From Perilla frutescens (taxonomy: Eukaryota; Streptophyta; Magnoliopsida; Lamiales; Lamiaceae), in assembly GCA_026008535.1 (NCBI GenBank), contig BRKX01000011.1, forward strand, positions 44,624,183 through 44,688,182: 64,000 bases of DNA, given 5' to 3'. How positions within the stretch are numbered: position 1 is the first letter of the stretch; every line of letters starts with the position of its first letter. The notes under the pieces are model-generated. The model was not told the origin of the DNA. It was given only the letters and a program-made list of their open reading frames with translations, and did no database searches. Both the position numbers and the translations under genes were made by a program. Below are positions 22,485 to 34,008 of the stretch, in pieces.

Positions 22485-22559
22485 CAAGTCAGATGAATCT
22501 GTGATTGAGATTGGTTCTCGGTTCTCACGTGGGGATGTGGTTCTCACATGATCCCATCT
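22485..22559 (-). repeat. Outer part of the right MULE terminal inverted repeat
   Basis: CAAGTCAGATGAATCTGTG, then GATTGAGATTGGTTCTCGG, then a GTTCTCAC block read as the inverted copy of the left end. It follows directly on the shortened last LTR of the retrotransposon array and is bounded on the right by a TA run. Confidence 0.8.
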
Positions 22560-23168
22560 ATATATATATATGTGTATGTAGTAGTGTGATTGGACTAACT
22601 TTGATTTCAGTAGTAGTTCGCTGTAATATAAATATGATATTGAGACAACTTTAACATTCTCGATAATCTGTTGCGAATTAATATTTTATTCTGTAATGTG
22701 CAAAACTCGGAATTCGGAGAACAGAAACATAGGATGCGGGTGTAAGTAAACAAGTTTTTTTTTTTCTTTCCTAATAAATAAATGTAATTATTTTTCCTAA
22801 ATATAATATAAAATAATCAACCCGATCACAAGATGTCACAACCTGTCATTTCACTAAAGGACTTATATAATTGCTAAAAGCAAGTTGCGACTCAACCCAT
22901 CACTTATATATTTTATTGTACAAAAATTAATGTAAATTTTGTATCTATGTTTTTCACATTACACTATTTTAAGATGCTTCATTGAGATGAACAAATCCTA
23001 GGATAGACGTGACATCCTATGATAACATACATTTTTTTTTTTAAATCTATCATTATTATTACTATATATGATTAATTATTATTTTTTCTATGTTGGAAAT
23101 TCCACGTCAGACAATCAGCTCAGTGGCCAATACATACAAGTCGACATGCATATGTTCACTTGTGTGAG

Positions 23169-23230
<62 letters not shown>

Positions 23231-23706
23231 TGCTACTGTGAGATCAATATTATATATTTAGATGTATGCATGTATTGATCATTTCCTGATTCCATTATTA
23301 AATAGTTATATTTGAATTCGAAACCAAGGTCATCCGAATTAAAAAAAATATATAATTTTGAAATATTTTATCGAATTAAAATTAGCTTTAAATTTCACCA
23401 ACATAAGAGTGTATTATTGAAACTTTATTTTTAACGTGGTACAAATCAAATTTATAATATTTACTGGGCCCCAAGCACATTTTCCATGAAAATTGGGAAG
23501 TATTAGTTAGGTTATATTTTCTCCATGTGGGTTAGCTAATGGTAAAGTAGACGATTTTATAATTAAAAAAATATTAAAGTTCGAATCATCTTTACGTGGT
23601 TACTCATAATACTCCCGCATAATTATATTTTTGCCCCAAATCTCATTACAGATTAATAATAGGCCCTTCAAGGAATCCAAATTTGATTAATGTCCAACGT
23701 AAAAGG
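22560..23706. other. Intergenic DNA
   Basis: No gene is supported. The stretch contains a TA run bordering the MULE and an (ATT)n microsatellite at 23169-23229. Confidence 0.6.
23169..23229. repeat. (ATT)n microsatellite
   Basis: About 20 uninterrupted units. Confidence 0.95.
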
Positions 23707-23714
23707 ACCGTAAT

Positions 23715-25874
23715 TAGGGCTGGGGAAACATACCGTCATACCGTTATACCGTACTTATCGTACCGAAAAAAATATCAGAATATCGGACTTTAAGGTATAC
23801 CGGCATTTTCGGTAAGGTATGATACCGTACCGAGATTTTTCGGTAAGGTAACGGTATAGAATTTAAAAACCGAGGTATACCGGCGTATACCGATACCAAC
23901 GGTATACCGAATTTTTAAGGTATATACCGTTGGTTCGGCATATACCGTTAGTTCAACATATACCGTTGTATTGGTATATACCGTTGTACAGGTATATACC
24001 GCTGGAACGGTATATATCGTTGTATCGGTATATACCTTCCGTATGGTATATACCGTTATAACGGTATAACGGTATATACCGCATCAACGGTATATACCTT
24101 TGCTACAGTATACCGCACCAACGGTATATACCGGTATACCTTTAGTAAGTTTTTAATATTTTATACAATTTATATTAATTATAAAAACATGATTGATATA
24201 TAATACTTAGTAAATATGTTTTACATTTATAAATATCTAGTAAATTTTCAATATCAAACACTTATAATTAATCTTATATTATACGTAATGTATAGTAATT
24301 CTAAATATGTTCTTCATTAATAATTAGTAAATAATTCTTACGATTTCTAAGTAAACGATTTGAAATTTGTAATATATAGTAAGTTTTTAATATTTTATAC
24401 AATTTATATTAATTATAAAAACATGATTGATATATAATACTTAGTAATATGTTCTGCATTTATAAATATCTAGTAAATTTACAATATCAAACACTTATAA
24501 TTAATCTTATGTTATACGTAATGTATAGTAATTCTAAATATGTTCTTAATTAATAATTAGTAAATAATTCTTACGATTTCTAAGTAAACGGTTTGAAATT
24601 TGTAATATATAGTAAGTTTTTAATATTTTATACAATTTATATTAATTATAAAAACATGATTGATATATAATACTTAGTAAATATGTTTAACATTTATAAA
24701 TATATAGTAAATTTACAATATCAAACACTTATAATTAATCTTATCTTGAATGTAATGTATAGTAATTCTAAATATGTTCTTAATTAATAATTAGTAAATA
24801 ATTCTTTCGATTTCTAAGTAAATGATTTGAAATTTGTAATATATAGTAAGTTTTTAATATTTTATACAATTTATATTAATTATAAAAACATGATCGATAT
24901 ATAATACTTAGTAAATATGTTCTACATTTATAAATATATAGTAAATTTACAATATCAAACACTTATAATTAATCTTATATTATACGTAATGTATAGTAAT
25001 TCTAAATATGTTCTTAATTAATAATTAGTAAATAATTCTTTCGATTGCTAAGTAAACGATTTGAAATTTGTAATATATAGTAAGTTTTTAATATTTTATA
25101 CAATTTATATTAATTATAAAAACATGATTGATATATAATACTTAGTAAATATGTTCTACATTTATAAATATATAGTAAATTTACAATATCAAACACTTAT
25201 AATTAATCTTATGTTAAAAGTAATGTATAGTAATTCTAAATATGTTCTTAATTAATAATTAGTAAATAATTATTACGATTTCTAAGTAAACGATTTGAAA
25301 TTTGTAATATATAGTAAGTTTTTAATATTTTATACAATTTAATTTAATTATAAAAATATGATTGATATACAATACTTAGTTTTTGAGAAATATTATAGAC
25401 TCCATTTATTTTTATTTCTAGTATTTGTTGGGATATCATATGGTTGTTTTTATTTTAATTGTTTTGTTGGAGTGTTAAATTTGAATTATTATATATGTTT
25501 TGTTTTATTGGAGTTTAATTATCGTGGTATTAAAATATTTATTTTATTTTGTTGAATTTTGATCGTTATTAGGGATATTTTATATATTTAGTAAATATAT
25601 GAGATAATAGAATAAGGTATATCGATGTCGGTAAGGTATACCGACCTATAAGGTATACCGATATTGGTAAGGTATACCGATATCGGTAAGGTATACCGAA
25701 ATAAAGGTACGGTAACGGTATGCCATTTCTTCATACCAAACTTAAGGTATAACGTTGGAAGATATACCGAACCTTAAGGTAAGGTAACGGTATGGATTTT
25801 CTCCATACCGTACAAATAAGGTAAGGTAAAGGTATGGTGAAAAAAGTAAGGTATACCTTACCGTCCCACCCCTA
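23715..25874. mobile_element. hAT-like non-autonomous element with GGTATACCG-rich ends
   Basis: The left end TAGGGCTGGGGAAACATACC and the reverse complement of the right end (TAGGGGTGGGACGGTAAGG) match at the terminus, in the form typical of plant hAT elements. The flanks ACCGTAAT (23707-23714) and GCCGTAAC (25875-25882) share six of eight bases and look like a decayed 8-bp target duplication. About 400 bp at the left end and 270 bp at the right consist of degenerate GGTATACCG / CGGTATAC motifs, which are close to palindromic. The centre is a 234-bp tandem array. No transposase is encoded; the 66-codon frame at 25358-25555 is hydrophobic and unrecognised. Confidence 0.7.
24144..25378. repeat. 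234-bp tandem repeat array, about 5.3 copies
   Basis: Units begin AGTAAGTTTTTAATATTTTA at 24144, 24378, 24611, 24845, 25079 and 25313, so the period is 233-234 bp. Copies differ by a few substitutions each. The last copy breaks off after about 65 bp. The sequence is very AT-rich with no coding capacity. Confidence 0.9.
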
Positions 25875-25882
25875 GCCGTAAC

Positions 25883-26671
25883 AGTCAGCCGAAAGACTAA
25901 TCCAATCTTTATTTCGTTTTCACTTTTCAGACTAAATAATAATGACACATTTTAATCACACGAATTTTAGGGTATTTGAAAATTTAACCATTTGATTTAT
26001 GATTTTATGGACAAACAACTAGTTTTAATTACACATAAATTTATGTAAGACTGTCTCATTTCACGGGTCAAGATCCATAATAACTTACAAGATACTCACA
26101 TGCAATAATATATCTGTAATTTTTTAATTTTATTTTGTGAATTAGAGCCAATTAGGTCCGAATTGATATGGGCCGACCCATCTGACTTATATCATATGTC
26201 AGACTTACGCATGTAGTGCTCCTCATAATTTTTATACACATCATTGAAATTTTACTATAACTTAATTGATTGTGATATGATTATAATTTCTTTACTTGCT
26301 AAAAAAATGGTGTAATCTTTGATAATATATACAGCAGCCAGCAGGCTTATCGGCAGAGGGCTGGCTACAAAATAGAATCACAGGCCATATTTGAAGACGC
26401 AATAGTTGTGAGAGGGCCCAATATCATTAACTTGGTCTCCCATCCATTTGGTCGGCCCATCTACCCATTCAATGATAAATTTAATTTTGGGCGATTCTAT
26501 TTACAACCCTCAATTTTCTACTTGGAATTCCCCAAATTAATTTAAATGAAAATATTTAAGTTTTAGACCTTTTCGCCTTCATAACCCCCATCTAATTTAA
26601 AATAATAGCAAAACATAAAATACAACCCCCATTAGATAGCCCCTACTCTTAAAACCTATGATAAAACAGAA
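25883..26671. other. Intergenic DNA
   Basis: No gene or recognisable repeat is visible in this stretch. Confidence 0.55.
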
Positions 26672-27364
26672 TAAATTATACTTTTGGTCCCGTAAGAATA
26701 AAGTCCAAACACTTTTAGTTCCAAAATGTATAATTTTGATTCCAAGTTAATTTTTCCGACACTTTCGGCCCCACAGTTTATATTTCAACATTTTTTATCA
26801 CAAAAACTAACTGACTAGACTTAACATCCGTTAAGTACCTATTTTGGAGTCAAAACAGTACATATTTTGTTGATCTTGGTTGCACCGTCTAATTAAGGAA
26901 AATCGGATCAGATCTCATGTTCCCATCAGTATTACATTTCGTATTCCATAACTAAGTTTTTTAAAATTTTTTTAATATACCCTAATTGCGAAATGATAAA
27001 CCCTAGATAGAAAATTTAAATTAAAATAAATCATAATAAATTATAAATTAAAAAAAAATTGATTTTGAAAAAAATTAAAGAGTTGAAACATGAAATGCAA
27101 CATAAATTATATAACATGCAATCCATTTTAGTAAAAAATAGAGGAAATGTAGTGAAAATTATAATCCAAAACAAATATCGTTTTGGCTCCAAAATAGAAA
27201 CTTAACGGATGTTAGGTATAGTCTATTAGTTTTTGGGACAAAAAGTGTTAAAATATAAATGCGGGACCAAAATTGTTGAAAAAAATTAACTTGGAACCGA
27301 AATTGTACATTTTGGGACTAAAGGTGTTTGGACCCTATTTTAACGGGATCAAAAGTGTAATTTA
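26672..27364. mobile_element. Fold-back / MITE-like element with TTTTGGTCCC ends, second copy
   Basis: The ends TAAATTATACTTTTGGTCCC and the reverse complement of the right end (TAAATTACACTTTTGATCCC) continue into about 46 bp of imperfect inverted repeat including GTCCAAACACYTTTA. The arms extend imperfectly inward. The terminal TAAATT..ACTTTTGGTCCC is shared with the element at 2262-2723. Non-coding. Confidence 0.7.
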
Positions 27365-28747
27365 CTCGATAAAATAATACAACCCCATTGCATAGCTCCC
27401 ATTATTTAAAAAACTTAATCATTTTTATGTCAGGGACATCCTTAGCATTTTGGGGACCATGGCAAAACAAAAAAAAAAGGCCTAATTTTATTTTTTCACG
27501 AGATTTGTTCTTCTATTATTGTCTTCATCATCTTACTTTTTGAAAATTTCATACAAATATATATGTCATTTTCAATGCTTAAAATAACTAGTCCATTTAA
27601 TCTATCTTAAGACCTAGTTGAACGCAAATATGTTTGAATTAATTTTAGTTATGAATTTTTTTTCAACTAATGCTACAACAATCGGAATAATCAATTATTG
27701 GTCCCGGGCGAGTCGATATCAATTTAGAGGGGGGGTGAATAAACTGATTAAAAACTTTACTTCAAATGCGGAATGATAAGGGCCCTTGACTCGCTTAGTA
27801 ACTTATCTATGCACAATTCAGTTGAGCACTTTGGACAGCTTGAGTGCAGATTGTGTGAGCTTGTGTACAGTTCAAAGATATGCAAGTAATCAAAACAGTA
27901 CAACACATAGATGATTTATAGAGGTTCGAAGTCTCAAACTTCTACGTCCTCTCTTCCTTCCGCAGAAGGGCAACTTCACTATATAACTTGAGTTTCTTTA
28001 CAAATTACACAATGAATGACAGTTGGCTGAACCTGGTAACTGTTCGCTACCTCAGCGGGTCGACGGCTCACACTTGCAGTCCCTAACTGCTCGCTAGGGA
28101 GGTAGGTGCTATTGTCGTCTTTACAAGGTTTTAGATCTCTTTCGATCTTCAAGAGGTTAGTCTTGAACATGGGATATCAACTGATGTGCTCCTGCAATTG
28201 AGCTGGGTAGTTGATCGGTGTATGGCTGGGACTGAGAAGGTTGCTCTGGCTGGATTATCAACAGCTAGCTGAATGCTTTGACTCTGTGGATTCTTCTTCT
28301 CAGTTGGACTCTCGCAATTTTAGCAAATGCTGAACTTGAGCTATGTGGGAGGGAGAAAGAAAGCTCTGGTTTGAGATAACTTGAATGAAGGCTTCAAGAA
28401 TCAAAGTTGCGAAAAGTCTCTAAAGTCACTGAGCACTTTGATTCGCTCGTCTTTTATAGAAGAGTGGTTTTGTGACCGTTAAGTTCCATTGATTGGTAGC
28501 TCTAGTGGTTCATCAATGGCAGATGGTCTTTGATGGAGCTTTTGGTTGAAGTAGCCGTTGTTTTGCCAATCGATCTCTGTTGGATATTTGATTCTAGTAG
28601 CCGTTTCTTTGCCAATCGATCTCTAATGGATATTTAATTCCAGGATCTCCGTTAGAGCATTTATTCCAAGATCTTCATTTGAACATTAACTCCAAGACTT
28701 TCTGGCTGGCAGTTCTGAGCTCCAGTTTAGCAAGTTTGATTTCCAGT

Positions 28748-28855
28748 TGGCAGTTCTGAGCTTGTCTACTTAGTTCGGCTATTACTCCATTTGGCAGTTC
28801 TGAGCTTGTCTGCTTAGTTCGGCTATTACTCCATTTGGCAGTTCTGAGCTTCATC
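28748..28855. repeat. Tandem repeat of about 50 bp
   Basis: Unit GGCAGTTCTGAGCTTGTCT.CTTAGTTCGGCTATTACTCCATTT (stated here in pieces) occurs twice completely and once in part. Confidence 0.8.
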
Positions 28856-28905
28856 CTCCAGTTCGATTGATCTGAAGTTGTTGAATGATTTTATCAGTTC
28901 GACAG

Positions 28906-29185
28906 TTCTTTCTTGAGCTTTCTTGTCAGCTTGACTGATCACAAGCTGTTGGCTGTTAGCTTGACTAATCACAAGTTGTTGGCTAGCTTGTCAGTTTGAC
29001 TGTTCTTTCTTGAGCTTTCTTATCAGCTTGACTAATCACAAGTTGTTGGCTAGCTTATCAGTTTGACTGTTCTTTCTTGAGCTTTCTTGTCAGCTTGACT
29101 AATCACAAGCTTTTGGCTAGCTTGGCAGTTTGATTGTTCTTTCTTGAGCTTTCTTGTCAGCTTGACTAATCACAAGCTAGCTGAC
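28906..29185. repeat. 67-bp tandem repeat, about four copies
   Basis: TTCTTTCTTGAGCTTTCTT recurs at 28906, 29003, 29070 and 29137, each followed by a CAGCTTGACTAATCACAAG block. The first spacing is 97 bp because of an extra partial unit. Confidence 0.85.
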
Positions 29186-30016
29186 TTCAGTTCTGGCCTT
29201 TGATTGATTCGTCTATTAACTTCAGTTTGGCTGAAGTTAAGTTTGGCCATCAGCTGGATACTTCCAGTCTTCAGTTTAAACTGATCTCTTATCAGTTTCT
29301 TCAGTCTTGTCGATTTTTCTCTCAGCTCAGCTGACTTAGCTGTCAGTTTGTTTCGACTAGTTCGTCTCTTTGAACCCTCAATTGAATTGAGTTCTGATTG
29401 GCTTGCGTACCATTTCAGCTGGTTGACCACGCTCCAGTAAGGTTGACTCTAGCTTCAGTTGAGTTCCTTCTTGAGGCTCTAGATTGGTCAGCTCAGATCT
29501 ACACCTTAGATTTTGGTCAGTTTTTCAGGAATAGTTTTGACATTTCATCAAAACCTTATCTAGGGGTTCTTTGATAGTTTTTCCTAACAATTTCTCCCTT
29601 TTTGATGATGTCAAAACCTTGTCAATGATGATGGAAAAACTGCAAATGTTCGTCTAATAGACATGCTGTAGTTTGCTTATAGGCGAAGCTTGATATCAGA
29701 GCAAGTTATAGCTGAAATTCAAGTATCAGAGCATACTCTCATTTTTGACATGCTTTCATTTTGAGTTATTAGAGCATGATTATCCAGGTATCAGAGCAGA
29801 GCACAAAGCTTGATATTAGAGCAAGTTAGAGCATGCTTTCAAGTTTTAGAGCATATTTTCATTTTAATCATACTTTTATTTTGAACTATCAGAGCATGCT
29901 TTCATGCATAAGCATGTATCATATATTGAATCAAAGCATATCATATATCAGCTCTTGATAGTAGATAGGACTACTACTTCACTTCCTTAGCTGCTTCTTC
30001 TCTTTCTGCTTGATTT

Positions 30017-31697
30017 TCATTTTTCTTGAACTCCATGTGTTCTCCAAGCTTCCCCCTGAAGCTGAGCTTCCCCCTCAGGATGTACTTCTCTTTGGATCTG
30101 CTCCCAAAGAGTTAAATTTTCATCATTTCCATCATTACACCTTTCATCTTCCCCTTTTTTGGCATCATCCAAAAGGGTAAACTGGTGTGGATCGTATGAT
30201 GGCATTGATAGATTTGGCAAGAAGGTGAAGGCAGTTGCCAAGTTGTCATCATAGACTGAGGGAACTGAAGGAATGGACATGGGCGAGGAGAACCATGTAT
30301 AAGCTTCTTCAGTCGTAATGAACTGACCACGATCAGTGGTGAGAGGGTTATCTTGCTCTCTGAAGTCCATGGAAGTTAGGTTGGTGAAGATCTCATCGGT
30401 TGATGCGATTGGTAGATCTTCAAGAAATGGGGTGCATGATGAGTTGGCTGGCTCATTGTCAGGAAGAGGAGCGTCGGCTGGTATGCTGAACTAGATTCAT
30501 TTGATCATTGAATCCATTATTTCCGATAGCGTTGACGGCGAGCAGAGTGGATGGTTCATCCAATTTCTACTCCAGTGTCCTTCGTTGATCCAGAAGAGGG
30601 ATCCACGAGTGCGGATGAGGTGGAACATGGTGGCCTCATCGAGTTGAAATCTCCATATATGATATTGGAGGTACCTTCTCAATTGCTCGAATAAGGAGGG
30701 ATCGTTGCCCTCAATTAGACCGAAACAGCTCCGTAGTTTATGGTCTAGAACTTGCTCAAACTCATCCTCAATTAGGTCGCGATGGACTGAGGTGAGAAGT
30801 TGTGAGCTGGCGGGTATTGTAGACTGATCACTCAGTCTTGAGATAGGTTCATTCTCAATCAGCAACTGTCTTTTGTCTGAGGAGCTGGCAGTTGCTACCA
30901 ACGGTCTCTTTCCACGACTTGAGTTGAAAGTTCCTGGTTGGTGCGATCTCTTCGGGATCGAATGACAGTAGATGGTCGGGAGCATATCCCTTCCTCCGAT
31001 TGGCTCTCCGGTTGGAATCACCTCGTCAAATTGACTTAGAATGATGTGGATTATGCAACCCATAAACCCAACATTCTCTCGGAAGGAGCCAACTGTCCGA
31101 TCATATTCTGCTCGTTTGACATTTGCTCATAGTTGAGCAAGAATGAAGGAAGCCCTGACAACCGAGGAATAGAGCGGCCGTTAGATGAGCTTTGAGTTCA
31201 GAGAACTGGACCGTCTCAAAGTTTTCATGTAGGATGTGACCGACGATATCCAAGAGTTGGATGATCTCACTAGGTAGGCTTTCCTTCAACTTGTGTGAGC
31301 AGTCATGATGATGCACTTGTGGATGTTTACAAAGGCTCCACAGTGCGTATTTATTCGGAGTTTCCAAATTCAGCACGTCTTGGCCTTCGCCAGGGAGGAG
31401 GAGTGTAGACATCATAGTGTCTTTCGTCACCGTTATTACTTTGTTCTGAACGGTGGAGATGATGTTGTTGCCGGAGATGGTTGCATTGTGGTAGAACTCC
31501 ACAACATGGGTGGGTAGATTCTTGACTGGCATGATCGTCAAGAATGGCAACAACCCAGTTTCCTCCAATGGCCGAAAGATTCTTTAGAATTTCTCTGGGC
31601 CTAGTCGTGCGTGAAGAAGCTCTAGATTGAGAGTTTTGTCTTTCTTCAGCTTGCTTACGAGTGATTTGACATCCACCATTTGAAATGAGGGTTTCAT
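30017..31697 (-). pseudogene. Retroelement ORF of unknown function, broken
   Basis: A minus-strand frame starts ATG at 31697 (MKPSFQMVDVKSLVSKLKKD). It meets one stop near 31578, then runs RPLEETGLLPFLTIMPVKNL, PTHVVEFYHNATISG and VITVTKDTMMSTLLLPGEGQ to 31101, where it shifts frame. It continues in 31063-30497 (FMGCIIHIILSQFDEVIPTG, a Ser-rich linker, then FRLIEGNDPSLFEQLRRYL-type sequence) and in the same frame as 30370-30017. The 'LE.TGL..FL ... EFY.NA ... I.G..V.V' layout is one I associate with an abundant, uncharacterised ORF in repeats of Lamiales genomes. It has no gag, protease or polymerase motif. Function is unknown. Confidence 0.5.
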
Positions 31698-32680
31698 TTC
31701 TGCAAAGAAATGGTTGTATTAGATTTGCAAATGCGCTTAGAGAGAGTTTGCAGATGATCAATGCAAGGATGAGAGAGAATTTGCAGATGATCGGAGCCTT
31801 CATCTCTTTGCATATATATATTCAGCTTTGCATGCATTGATCGAGGACACTCGATTGCTTCTCTTAGCTAATCAGCTATCTGATTTGATGGATGATTAGC
31901 TGAATAAATGATGCATGCATCCCAGCCATCCGATTGTGAAGCACTTTATGATCATGTGGCTGAGAGAGAGCAATTTTGAAAATAGGGTAGTTGCCATAAA
32001 TAGCAAAATATTTTATGCAGATTTTGCTATTTATATCTTATAGATAAATATATCCTTCCTTTCTCCTTTGTGGAGTCAATTTAATATCAATGCAGAGATA
32101 TAAATGGCAACTTGTGAGAGAGAATCCTATTTTCAAATTGTAGCCGTTGGATGTAATATAAGGAATTTTTTAATCACAACGGAAATAATTAAATTTAGAT
32201 AAGCTTGAGGATTAAGAAAAACTTATCTTGAGTCAGTTGGGATATAGTCTAACTGATTAGTTTGATGATTCAGTGGTTGGATGATCAGGTTCATTACGTT
32301 TCCAGTTGCCGCTGATGAGCTGACTTTGAGGCTCTACCTGAACTGAATTGATCAGTTCGTTTGGTCAGTTGCTTGGCCTTCTTGAGTCAGTTTCTTTTTT
32401 TTGAAGGGCCGAACTAGACTAGCTGCACTGCTTCCTTTCGAGCAGTTTGGTAGCTTTGTCATCGATGCAGATCTAGTTTTGTTCTTTGGCAGTTCGGGCC
32501 TTGCTGTCCTCCTGGCTTGGTGACGTTGCTGAATGACAATTGATGAGTTTTTCATCCTTTGATTGAAGGATTGTGAAATTCCCTTTGTCGTTGGTCTGAA
32601 CTGATCAATGTTCATAGTCAGTTGCACGCCTTTTGAGCTGGATGTGAGTATGGGAGTGACATAGCTCTTGGATAGGAGAC

Positions 32681-33933
32681 TGTTGGGATTTTTTCGAATT
32701 GAACCACCACATGATCTAATTGGATGTTCATTAATCCTAATGTCATGTAGATCATAATTTTATGTAGCACATATGTTTTAATTAACCGAGTTTAATTAAC
32801 ATGCAAATCCGATTTTCGATTCTACTAAAGCGGAAATATAGAATACCGAAAAATGACTTACAAATTAAACGACGGGTTGAGGACAAGATTAAAGGTCTAA
32901 TCTTGATGTTGTATGAATGATAATAGGCTCCCCTTAATGCTATTCCACTCCTTGATCTTCTGTCGTATTCCCGGACTGAATCTAGTTTAAGGCTAGGCTG
33001 AAATCTACTAGATCGATATGAAATCTGTGGAGGTCAAGAGAACACGAGAGGGCTGATATTTTATGATCTTAATTTCGTGCCCTCCACCCTCTTATTTATA
33101 AGGGGGTGGACGAAATTAGTGTCCCAGTTGAACTGGAATTCTATCTCTATCTCTTGTTCTATCTCCAATCCAATTCAGTCTCTTTTTGGGCTACAACAGG
33201 GATCTAGAAGAATATTAAATTGGCCCATTAATTTATTTAATATCCAATATCCAATAAACTTAGGATATAATTAAATAAATTAAGTATTATTTTTATTCCA
33301 CTAAAGAAATAATACTGACCTACCAATTTAATACATATTTCTGAATATGATTTCTCCTTTAGTCCAGCCATTCTCTATGTTTAAGATATAATGCCCATTA
33401 ATTAATTATGTATGCTTCTGACAACTATAATTAATTAATATATTTTCCTTGAGTAGTACCACACAAGCTTTACTCATGCACGGAATAAATTCCACCTGCA
33501 GAGTTTCAGCATAAACTTGCATTTCCTCAAGGGGACATCATCAACTTGGCGCACCAGGACATGGTGCCCTACATATTGCACGATCCATCATAAGTGTAAA
33601 TGTAACAACCCAAGATATCGAGATTATTGATCTTATGAAAGAATCTCACCCTTTGATAAATCAAAGCTGCAAACACTATACGTATATGTCTGCCAACAGG
33701 TTCAGTGCCATCTAGACCGTGAGCCTTTTAATACATTACAAGGAACCAATGATATGATCTAACCATGTGTTTACCCACACCATATCATCTACAATGTAAG
33801 TATAGTGAACATGCATGTAAATATAACAATTTAAATGCAAACAGTGACTGCAATTGTATTCATTCTATATCATCATAAAACTATCATCAATAAAGTATAC
33901 AAAAGACAGATCTTCTAGTATACAAAACCAACA
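32681..33933 (-). repeat. 3' LTR of the truncated copia element
   Basis: 1,253 bp bounded by TGTTGG and CCAACA. On the minus strand it is preceded by the purine-rich AAGTGGAAGAT. It contains a CTCTTATTTATAAGGG block that could be the promoter region. Confidence 0.75.
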
Positions 33934-34008
33934 ATCTTCCACTTATACTTGAAGCATGTCTTTCAAATATAAAACTAACTAGCTAACTCTCCAACTCTAA
34001 CTAAAATC

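Larger units (their letters stand above)
4041..22559. mobile_element. Mutator-like element (MULE) interrupted by an LTR retrotransposon array
   Basis: The left end (AGGGTTGAGTTCCAG...) and the reverse complement of the right end (22485-22559) match over the core GTGAGAACCGAGAAYCAATCTCA. The continuation of the right terminal repeat, ATTACAATAATGCCAC through TCTTGGCCG, lies at about 9245-9293, immediately left of the first retrotransposon LTR. One right TIR has therefore been split by 13.2 kb of later insertion, and the unoccupied element would be about 5.3 kb. Inside are a decayed FAR1-type transposase (minus strand), ULP1-type protease exon remnants (plus strand), TTTTAGCAC motif arrays and a gypsy integrase fragment. 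Both outer flanks are (TA)n, so a 9-bp target duplication cannot be read unambiguously. FAR1-type transposase and long TIRs are family characters of MULEs. The subfamily (possibly Kaonashi-like because of the ULP1-type gene) is inferred. Confidence 0.75.
27699..29589 (-). repeat. 3' LTR of the minus-strand element
   Basis: TGTTAGGAAAAAC start at 29589, directly after the polypurine tract. It contains two internal tandem arrays (28748-28855 and 28906-29185). The other end is assigned only tentatively. Confidence 0.5.
27699..32680 (-). mobile_element. Non-autonomous LTR-type retroelement, right-truncated (minus strand)
   Basis: Read on the minus strand, coding sequence (31697-30017) is followed by a polypurine stretch AAAAAGGGAGAAAT and a TGTTAGG start of an LTR at 29589. 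The LTR probably ends near 27699 (CCCGGGACCA on the minus strand). Plus-strand GGGGGGGTGAATA near this end is typical of such plant LTRs. The 5' LTR and leader should lie to the right but are not present; a copia LTR begins at 32681. No reverse transcriptase or integrase is seen. The left boundary is approximate because there is no second LTR to compare. Confidence 0.55.
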
